Below, in pieces: positions 1 to 5,089 of a stretch of DNA of 6,763 nt. The stretch covers positions 1 through 6,763 of the forward strand of contig JACQYG010000341.1 in assembly GCA_016208345.1 (NCBI GenBank), written 5' to 3'. Source of the DNA: Chloroflexota bacterium (GTDB lineage: Bacteria; Chloroflexota; DTOL01; JACQYG01). The translations under genes and the position numbers were made by a program. How positions within the stretch are numbered: the stretch's first letter is position 1; the number at the start of each line of letters is the position of its first letter. The notes below the pieces were generated by a model that made no database searches, was not told the DNA's origin, and saw only the letters and a program-made list of their open reading frames with translations.

Positions 1-968
1 CGATCGAGGCGTACCAGGAGGCCTTGCGCCTGGGCGCTGGACAGGTGGAGCTTCACTATAACCTGGGCCTTCTCTACCAACAGGCGGGCCAGCTCGCCCA
101 GGCCGCCGAGCAACTCGCCGAGTCCGCCTTGGACCCCGCCTATACTGCTCCCAGCCTGTATGCCCTGGGGCAGTGCCAGCAAGGCCTGGGCCAGTTTGGC
201 CCAGCCTTTGCCAGCTACGCCCGGGCCCTGGAGCTTGTCTTCCTGGGAGCGGAGCCCCCGCACCAGCCGGATGCCCTGGTCGAGGTATACGAGGGCCTGG
301 CTGACTATTATCTTTCCCGGGGCGATCGCCAAAGGCTCCTGGAGATGGCGACCAGGGTTGGTTCTGCATTGGCTTTGGCTGAGCAGGAGGACAAAGTCGC
401 TCAAGCACGCCAGCGGCTGGAGGGGTGGCCTTCAGATCTGATACCGTTGGGACTAGCCCAGGCCCTGGAGTTGACGGATCCCGATGGGGCCATGGCGGCC
501 CTGTTCGCCAATCGGGAGCACCGCCGGGACAGGCTTTTCCTGGCGGCCATCGGCGAGTGCTACGAGGCCATCCAACGGTTGCCCGGCTATCTGCCTGGCC
601 ATCACTGGCTCCTGGAGGCCCTGGTTGAAGCTGGCCGGGTGGCGGAGGCAGTGGAGAAGGGCCTAACCCTGGCGGACGCGTACGTGGTCCGGGGCGACAA
701 CGCCCAGGCGGCCCGCTTCTGTCGCCGGGCCCTGGAGTTGGACAACACCTCCTTCGCAGCCGCCACAAAGCTGGCGGACCTGCTGGTCCAGGAGGGCAAG
801 AAGGACGAGGCGGTCTCCTTGTTGGATTCCCTGGGCGAACGGCTACTGGAGCGGGGCAACACCGCCGGAGCCATCCGGGCCATCGAGAAGATCCTCGCCC
901 TGGCTCCGGAAAGTGCCGATGGTTACCGCGAGCTTTTATCCCAGCTTAAGCAAGGTGTTCAGGGTTGA
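1..968 (+). CDS. Tetratricopeptide-repeat (TPR) protein, 5'-truncated by the window edge
   Basis: The reading frame is open from base 3 with no start in the window. It already encodes TPR-like sequence upstream of the first possible start (TTG at 24), so the gene begins outside and only its last ~322 codons are seen. Helix-turn-helix repeats recur: ELHYNLGLLYQQAGQLAQAA, SLYALGQCQQGLGQFGPAF, then a less regular middle, then NAQAARFCRRALELDNTSF, KLADLLVQEGKKDEAVSLL and NTAGAIRAIEKILALAPES, with the spaced Ala/Gly/Leu/Pro residues typical of TPRs. No catalytic domain or membrane segment is visible in this part. TPR arrays serve as protein-protein scaffolds, and the partner cannot be told. It ends at TGA 966-968, only 40 nt before cdaA on the same strand, so cotranscription with cdaA-cdaR is plausible. 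A different domain could lie in the missing N-terminus. Confidence 0.85.
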   Translation, partial: IEAYQEALRLGAGQVELHYNLGLLYQQAGQLAQAAEQLAESALDPAYTAPSLYALGQCQQGLGQFGPAFASYARALELVFLGAEPPHQPDALVEVYEGLADYYLSRGDRQRLLEMATRVGSALALAEQEDKVAQARQRLEGWPSDLIPLGLAQALELTDPDGAMAALFANREHRRDRLFLAAIGECYEAIQRLPGYLPGHHWLLEALVEAGRVAEAVEKGLTLADAYVVRGDNAQAARFCRRALELDNTSFAAATKLADLLVQEGKKDEAVSLLDSLGERLLERGNTAGAIRAIEKILALAPESADGYRELLSQLKQGVQG

Positions 969-1008
969 CCTCTTGACCTGAGGCGGATTCTGTACTAGTC
1001 AAAGAAAA

Positions 1009-1854
1009 ATGCCCGATTTTCTCTGGTTTCTATCACGTCTGGATCTCTTGAGCGTCCTGGATATCGCTTTGGTCACGGTCTTGTTCTACGGGGTTCTCGT
1101 TTCTATCCAGGGCACTCGGGCTGTCCAGCTCATCTGGGGCGTCGTCCTCCTGGTGCTGGCTATCCTGATCTCTAACCTGCTGCAACTCACAGCGCTGAGC
1201 TGGCTGTTCAAGAGCATGGTGCCGGCTTTGTTCCTGGCCATTGTGGTGATCTTTCAGCCAGAGGTGCGCCGGGTGCTGGAGAGGCTGGGTCGCACCGGAG
1301 AGCTTTTCAATCGGCCCTGGTCGGCCCTGCCTGCCCAGAGGGTGAACCGCATGGTGGACGCCATCGTCCAGGCCTGCGGGCTCTTGGCAGAGAGACGCCG
1401 CGGCGCGCTCATCGTGCTGGAGCGTAACACCGGCCTCCAGGACTACGTTGACACCGGGGTGGAGATCGATGGCCTGGTAACCGCCCAGGCGCTTCTGACG
1501 ATCTTCACGCCGGAGACACCGCTGCACGATGGGGCGGCCATCATCCGGGGCGACCGCATTGCGGCCGCTGGTTGCGTGTTGCCTCTGTCGGAGAACTCGC
1601 TGCCGGACCCCTTACTGGGCACCCGGCACCGGGCGGCCATCGGGATAACCGAAGAGGGCGATGCGGTCTCGGTGGTGGTGTCCGAAGAGACGGGGATCAT
1701 CTCCCTGGTCAGCAATGGCCGCATGGTCCGCAACATGGATGCAGGAACGTTGAAGAAGGCACTCTTGTCGCTATACAAGTCTGCCGCGGAGCCTAATCTG
1801 TCCTCGTGGCTGAAGAAGCCGGTTTCCACTGAGCAAAAGGACTCCCAATGCTGA
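1009..1854 (+). CDS. cdaA: Diadenylate cyclase CdaA (c-di-AMP synthase, membrane-bound)
   Basis: The family condenses two ATP into cyclic di-AMP and two pyrophosphates, a messenger controlling potassium and osmolyte balance and cell-wall state. The 281-aa length is normal for CdaA. Three hydrophobic segments lie at about residues 13-33, 39-58 and 65-82, followed by the conserved FQPEVRRVLERLGR junction. The DisA_N cyclase domain comes next: its DGA motif is at 174-176 (PLHDGAAII), its RHR motif at 206-208 (LGTRHRAAIG), and a SEETG stretch at 225-229. These are the residues that bind ATP and metal, and all are intact, so the enzyme should be active. ATG 1009 is the only usable start because an in-frame TGA lies at 979-981. 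The sequence before it (AAAGAAAA) is a poor ribosome binding site. The last codons overlap the cdaR start by 7 nt (ATGCTGA), indicating translational coupling. Confidence 0.97.
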   Translation: MPDFLWFLSRLDLLSVLDIALVTVLFYGVLVSIQGTRAVQLIWGVVLLVLAILISNLLQLTALSWLFKSMVPALFLAIVVIFQPEVRRVLERLGRTGELFNRPWSALPAQRVNRMVDAIVQACGLLAERRRGALIVLERNTGLQDYVDTGVEIDGLVTAQALLTIFTPETPLHDGAAIIRGDRIAAAGCVLPLSENSLPDPLLGTRHRAAIGITEEGDAVSVVVSEETGIISLVSNGRMVRNMDAGTLKKALLSLYKSAAEPNLSSWLKKPVSTEQKDSQC

Positions 1855-3053
1855 GCTCCCTCACCAAGAACCTGGGGCTCTTGTTCTTGGCCCTGGGCCT
1901 GGCACTGGTCGTTTGGGTCATCGCCGCCAATGAGCAGAACCCCGATCGCACCGATTTCTACCCCAGTCCAGTACCGGTGCGGGCCACGAACGTGCCAGAG
2001 GGGCTGGTGGTCTACGACGCTAATCTGGGCTCGGTGACGGTGAAGATCCGGGCCCCGACGCACGTCTGGGGCGCGCTTTTCCCTGGCAATTTCCAGGCTG
2101 TGGTGGACCTGACGGGCCTGGGCCCCGGCACCCACGAGGTGGGGCCCAAGGTCACCAGCACTGACCGCCGAGTGCGCATCCTGGAAGTAACGCCCATGAG
2201 GGTGAGCGTGCGCCTGGAGCGCCTGCGCCAGAAAGAGGTCCCGGTGCGGCCCAGAGTCCTGGACTCGCCAGCTTCCGGCTACAGCTACGGGCAGCCCCAG
2301 GTAAGCCCGGCGCAGATCAAGGTAACCGGCCCCGCCAGCCTGGTGGATCAGACCACCGAGGCCCTGGTCAACGTTCGCCTGGATGGCACCAAGGTTAGCC
2401 TCAAGGCCTACTACCAGCCACTGGTGGTCAACGCCCGGGGTGAGGAGATCAAGGGGCTGGAACCTTCCCCCTCCTCAGTCCTGGTGGAGGTGCCGGTGGT
2501 GCAGCTCTTGAATTATAAGGCGGTCTCCGTGGTGGCCACGATCAGCGGAACGGTGGCAACTGGCTATCACATCTCCAGCATCGTGGTAGAGCCCTCGGTG
2601 GTAGTCCTGGGCGGCGACCCCAAGGTGTTGGAGGGGTTGGGCTATGTGGAGACCACCCTGATAGACGTGTCTGGGGCCACCCAGGAGCTGGTGAGGAGCG
2701 TGTGGCTCAATGTCCCCAAGGGGACAGCTCTGGAGAAGAGGCAAGACGTCTTCGTCAAGATCGAAGTGGAGCCGATCCCCGGCGGGGAGATCATTCGGCG
2801 GCCCGTGACCTGGAAGGGACTGGGCAAGGGGCTCACCGTGGCCCTGTCTAACCCCACGGTAGACGTCACCCTTGCCGGTTCCATGGCCGATTTCTTGAGA
2901 TTGCGGGCCTCCGATGTGGCCGCCGTCCTGGACCTGAGCGGTCTGGGTTCGGGGACCTACGATCTGGTGCCGCAGATCGTCGTGCCCAGGGGCTTCCACG
3001 TGACGGCCATAACGCCGGAGAAGCTCCCGGTGACCCTGAAGCCCTCCAGTTAA
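1848..3053 (+). CDS. cdaR: CdaR-like YbbR-domain protein, CdaA regulator
   Basis: This 401-aa protein has one N-terminal membrane segment (about residues 8-27), and the rest is predicted to lie outside the membrane. The exposed part holds four YbbR-type beta repeats at roughly 41-126, 129-217, 221-309 and 316-399. Repeats 1 and 4 show the clearest pattern, with V-DL(T/S)GLG-GT at 86-95 and 360-370 and a closing ITP or VTP-(M/K)-(R/L)-V stretch. In Firmicutes CdaR has the same layout (one helix plus four YbbR domains), binds CdaA at the membrane and modulates its activity. That role is inferred here from architecture and adjacency. AAAGGA at 1836-1841 is spaced 6 nt from ATG 1848, and the start overlaps the end of cdaA. 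In Bacillus the next gene is glmM; here a repeat-bearing spacer follows. The repeats are divergent, so individual boundaries are approximate. Confidence 0.93.
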   Translation: MLSSLTKNLGLLFLALGLALVVWVIAANEQNPDRTDFYPSPVPVRATNVPEGLVVYDANLGSVTVKIRAPTHVWGALFPGNFQAVVDLTGLGPGTHEVGPKVTSTDRRVRILEVTPMRVSVRLERLRQKEVPVRPRVLDSPASGYSYGQPQVSPAQIKVTGPASLVDQTTEALVNVRLDGTKVSLKAYYQPLVVNARGEEIKGLEPSPSSVLVEVPVVQLLNYKAVSVVATISGTVATGYHISSIVVEPSVVVLGGDPKVLEGLGYVETTLIDVSGATQELVRSVWLNVPKGTALEKRQDVFVKIEVEPIPGGEIIRRPVTWKGLGKGLTVALSNPTVDVTLAGSMADFLRLRASDVAAVLDLSGLGSGTYDLVPQIVVPRGFHVTAITPEKLPVTLKPSS

Positions 3054-3091
3054 GCCGGCAGGTTTGCGTCCGGTGGCAGAGACGGTTGATG

Positions 3092-3229
3092 GCCGATGGC
3101 AGCTAGAAGCGCAGCCGAAAAGTCGTTTTTACCGCAGCCCGCTGAGAGCGCAGAGATAAAAGAAAGATCTTTGCGAGCTCTGCGCTCTCTGCGGTGGGGT
3201 TCTCGGCCGCATCTCTAGCTGCTATTGGC
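3092..3229. repeat. 138-bp imperfect palindromic intergenic element (long stem-loop)
   Basis: Outer arms 3092-3118 and 3203-3229 are inverted copies over 27 positions with 21 matches. All six differences are transitions, and three of them can pair as G-U in RNA. Nested inside, GAGAGCGCAGAG (3144-3155) pairs perfectly with CTCTGCGCTCTC (3178-3189), and ACCGCA (3131-3136) pairs with TGCGGT (3190-3195) across a 7-nt bulge. The central loop contains the 10-bp palindrome AAAGATCTTT (3163-3172). No ORF or transposase is present. The CTCTGCG...CTCTGCGGT core resembles a type of dispersed intergenic repeat I recall from several environmental bacterial genomes; that is memory, not a search. It lies between cdaR and der and could separate their transcripts. 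No target-site duplication is evident. Confidence 0.85.
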
Positions 3230-3239
3230 TAGCTGCTAT
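3215..3239. repeat. 11-bp direct repeat CTAGCTGCTAT, 14-bp period
   Basis: CTAGCTGCTAT occurs at 3215-3225 and again at 3229-3239, separated by TGG. The first copy is part of the right arm of the large palindrome. The second lies just outside it, 28 nt before the der start codon. Both copies are complementary, apart from one or two bases, to the AGCAGCTAG-like left arm near 3098-3106, so two alternative pairings exist. No known protein-binding site is recognised. Confidence 0.8.
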
Positions 3240-3267
3240 CTACCTCTTGGACGGCGATTGGTGTATC

Positions 3268-4620
3268 ATGGCCAGGCCTTTGGTGGCGATTGTGGGGCGG
3301 CCCAATGTGGGGAAGTCCACCTTTTTCAACCGCGTGGTGGGCCGCCAGTTGGCGATAACCGAGGCCGAACCCGGCACCACCAGGGACCGCCTGTACGCCG
3401 AGGCGGAATGGGCCGGTGTAACCTTCACGTTGGTGGATACTGGCGGGCTGGAGACGGGGGCCACTACCGACCTGGTGGCCAAGGTGTGCGACCAGGCCCT
3501 GCAGGCGGTATCCGAGGCCGACCTGGTGCTCTTCATGGTGGACGGCAAGGACGGCCTGGTGCCTGCGGACCAGGAGGTGGCGCAGATCCTGCGTCAAACG
3601 AACAAGCCGGTCATAACCGTGGTCAATAAGGCCGACAACCCAGAGCGTCGCCTCCAGGCGGTGGAATTCTACCGCCTGGGTCTGGGGGAGCTGGAGCCTG
3701 TCTCGGCCCTCCAGGGGACCGGCATAGGCGACGTTTTGGACCTGGTCGTCCAGCGGCTGCCCCGGCCGGAACCGGAGGAGAAGACGGCGGCCCTGCGCCT
3801 GGCCATCGTGGGGCACCCGAACGTGGGCAAATCCTCGCTCTTGAACGCCCTCCTGGGAGAGGAACGGGCCATCGTCAGCGAGGCCCCAGGCACTACCCGG
3901 GATGCCCTGGACACCTTGCTGGATACCCCGTGGGGACCGGCGGTGATCATAGATACTGCTGGCATTCGTCGCCGGGGCCGGGTGGAGCCAGGGGTTGAGA
4001 GATATAGCGTCATGCGGGCCCTGAGGGCGGTGGACCGCGCCGAGGTGGTGGCCCTGGTTCTGGATGCCCAGGAGGGCGTGACCGCCCAGGACACTCACAT
4101 CGCCGGCTATGTCCGCGACCAGGGAAAAGGGATGATCCTGGTGGTGAATAAGTGGGACGTGGTAAATAAGACCGCCTATACCTCGGCGGAGTACGAAAAG
4201 CTGATACGGGCGGAGTTTAATTTCGTGGATTACGCCCCCACCCTGTTCCTGTCAGCCAAGACCGGGCAGAGGGTAAAGAGACTGGTGCCCCTGGCTTTTG
4301 AGATCAGGGCGGAGTGGACCAGGCGGGTGCCCACCGGCGTGCTCAATCAGGTCCTGGCAGAGGCTCTGGAAAAGCACGCTCCCCCCTCTGATCGGGGCAA
4401 GGCCCTTCGGATATATTACGTCACGCAGGCGGGCGTGGAGCCGCCCACCTTCGTGTTCTTTGTCAACGATGTCAGCCTGGTTCATTTCTCCTATCAGCGG
4501 TACCTGGAGAATCAACTGCGGGACGCCTTCGGTTTCCGGGGCACCCCACTCAGGTTGGCCTTTCGGCCTGGACGGGTGGCCAAAGTCTTAGGTAGCAAAG
4601 GGGGGCGCAAGCCCCCCTAG
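3268..4620 (+). CDS. der: Ribosome assembly GTPase Der (EngA)
   Basis: Der is an essential GTPase with two tandem G domains that assists 50S subunit maturation. Both G domains are complete. Domain 1 has GRPNVGKS (10-17), PGTTRD (35-40), DTGG (57-60) and NKAD (120-123). Domain 2 has GHPNVGKS (182-189), PGTTRD (207-212), DTAG (229-232), NKWD (294-297) and SAK (329-331). A C-terminal KH-like domain covers about 350-445 (the RIYYVTQ and PPTFVFFVN strands). The length of 450 aa is normal. I chose ATG 3268 because the product then starts MARPLVAIVGRPNVGKS, the usual Der N-terminus; TTG 3247 in the same frame would add seven atypical residues. Only a weak GGTG (3260-3263) precedes the ATG. The final codons (SKGGRKPP) lie in a GC hairpin. 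In many bacteria plsY and gpsA follow der, and here only their remains do. Confidence 0.98.
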   Translation: MARPLVAIVGRPNVGKSTFFNRVVGRQLAITEAEPGTTRDRLYAEAEWAGVTFTLVDTGGLETGATTDLVAKVCDQALQAVSEADLVLFMVDGKDGLVPADQEVAQILRQTNKPVITVVNKADNPERRLQAVEFYRLGLGELEPVSALQGTGIGDVLDLVVQRLPRPEPEEKTAALRLAIVGHPNVGKSSLLNALLGEERAIVSEAPGTTRDALDTLLDTPWGPAVIIDTAGIRRRGRVEPGVERYSVMRALRAVDRAEVVALVLDAQEGVTAQDTHIAGYVRDQGKGMILVVNKWDVVNKTAYTSAEYEKLIRAEFNFVDYAPTLFLSAKTGQRVKRLVPLAFEIRAEWTRRVPTGVLNQVLAEALEKHAPPSDRGKALRIYYVTQAGVEPPTFVFFVNDVSLVHFSYQRYLENQLRDAFGFRGTPLRLAFRPGRVAKVLGSKGGRKPP

Positions 4621-4629
4621 CCCCCCTAG
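4600..4629 (+). terminator. GC hairpin across the der stop codon, with a tandem CCCCCCTAG duplication; possible terminator
   Basis: GGGGGGC (4600-4606) and GCCCCCC (4611-4617) form a perfect 7-bp stem closed by GCAA, a GNRA-type tetraloop. The stem encodes the last residues of Der and abuts its TAG (4618-4620). The 9-mer CCCCCCTAG occurs twice in tandem (4612-4620 and 4621-4629), so a second in-frame TAG follows the first. There is no U-tract, so a classic intrinsic terminator is not shown. The hairpin may instead stabilise the 3' end or pause polymerase. Confidence 0.45.
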
Positions 4630-4683
4630 AGTGCCACCCATGCCGACTCGTTGCCCTTGAACTCCGGCGGTTAGAAGCAGGAT

Positions 4684-4838
4684 TTGGACATCCTGAGCAC
4701 GATTCTGGTAGTCGTCGCGGGGTACCTTTTGGGTTCCATCCCCTCGGGCTACGTGTTGGCCAAGCTCGTGGCAGGCATCGACATTTGTGAGTATGGCAGT
4801 GGCCGCACGGTGGGACGAACGTAGGCCGGACCCTGGGG
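4684..4838 (+). pseudogene. plsY: plsY remnant (glycerol-3-phosphate acyltransferase N-terminus, frameshifted)
   Basis: From TTG 4684 the frame encodes an N-terminus with a hydrophobic helix, then YLLGSIPSGYVLAKL (4726-4770) and EYGSG (4789-4803). This is the characteristic first helix and start of motif 1 of PlsY, which acylates sn-glycerol-3-phosphate with acyl-phosphate at the inner membrane face. Normal motif 1 reads GSGNxGATNxxRxLG. Here GSG is followed by 11 nt where 12 are expected, and the match resumes one frame over as TNVGRTLG (4815-4838), so a one-base loss is inferred. In the original frame translation stops at TAG 4822-4824 after 46 codons. The rest of PlsY (~200 aa normally, several more helices and motifs 2-3) is absent. 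An in-frame TAG at 4672-4674 limits the start to this region. The position right after der is the usual plsY location. Sequencing error could explain the frameshift but not the missing body. Confidence 0.85.
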
Positions 4839-5033
4839 CTGACCGGGCCGGGCGACCTGGTGCACCGGGACAAGAGCCCCCGGAGCCGGAACCGCCAGGT
4901 GGGACTGGGAGTTACTCAGGGGCTGAAGCTGGAGGAGATCCAGGCCAGCATGGTTTACTTGGTCGAGGGCGTGCTCACTACCCCGGCGGCATGGCAGACG
5001 CCGGCCAGCTATAGGGTGGAGATTTCTTACTAA
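4839..5033 (+). pseudogene. gpsA: gpsA remnant (C-terminal fragment of glycerol-3-phosphate dehydrogenase)
   Basis: The frame that resumes plsY at 4815 continues without a break into GLTGPGDLV (4836-4862), SRNRQVG (4884-4904), LEEIQASM (4929-4952) and EGVLTTPAA (4965-4991). These match, in order, GpsA landmarks: GLAGLGDL, SRNRRxG with the substrate-binding Arg-Asn pair, LEEILAxM and the EGVxTTRAA stretch. GpsA reduces dihydroxyacetone phosphate to sn-glycerol-3-phosphate. The fragment ends at tandem TAA TAA (5031-5036) shortly after YRVEISY, where intact GpsA has Y-GVEMPI and about 30 more residues. The NAD-binding N-terminal domain and most of the substrate domain (over 200 residues) are missing. 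Several normally conserved positions are changed (PGD for LGD, HRDKSP for the TCTSP-like segment), which points to decay without selection. Identification is by recalled family motifs. Confidence 0.75.
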
Positions 5034-5040
5034 TAAAGAC

Positions 5041-5063
5041 AACCGTGACGCGAAACGCGGGTT
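5041..5063 (+). other. Small stem-loop upstream of the kinase gene
   Basis: CGCG (5049-5052), AAA, CGCG (5056-5059) form a tight hairpin. AACC (5041-5044) and GGTT (5060-5063) extend the stem beyond a 4-nt bulge (GTGA). It lies between the tandem stop codons of the gpsA remnant and the kinase ribosome binding site. It could be an RNA element in the kinase leader, or part of a former terminator; no U-run follows it. Confidence 0.4.
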
Positions 5064-5073
5064 GAATGAATCC

Positions 5074-5083
5074 AGGGAGGTGA
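5074..5083 (+). promoter_or_regulatory. Strong Shine-Dalgarno sequence of the kinase gene
   Basis: AGGGAGGTGA lies 6 nt before ATG 5090 and matches nearly the whole anti-Shine-Dalgarno sequence of 16S rRNA. It is the clearest ribosome binding site in the window and fixes the kinase start. Confidence 0.9.
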
Positions 5084-5089
5084 CTTTTC

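Noticed and set aside
965..998. TTGACC boxes (965-970, 973-978) and TACTAG (993-998) as a cdaA promoter
   Set aside because: The TTGACC boxes stand 22 or 14 nt from TACTAG, neither close to the usual 17. The 7-mer TTGACCT repeat overlaps the end of the TPR gene and may be chance.
3229..4098. Antisense open frame opposite der
   Set aside because: The same effect of codon bias. No family features, and der is unmistakable on the + strand.
4600..4630. Textbook Rho-independent terminator after der
   Set aside because: The stem is strong but is followed by C-rich sequence with no run of T, so it is listed only as a possible terminator.
4787..5014. 75-codon + strand ORF (ATG 4787) in the der-kinase spacer
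   Set aside because: It is out of frame with both plsY and gpsA motifs and gives a Pro/Gly/Arg-rich product. The neighbouring frames explain the sequence better.
4836..5033. The fragment after the plsY piece as a new small independent gene
   Set aside because: It has no start codon or ribosome binding site of its own at the junction and matches GpsA C-terminal motifs in order, so decay of gpsA is the simpler reading.
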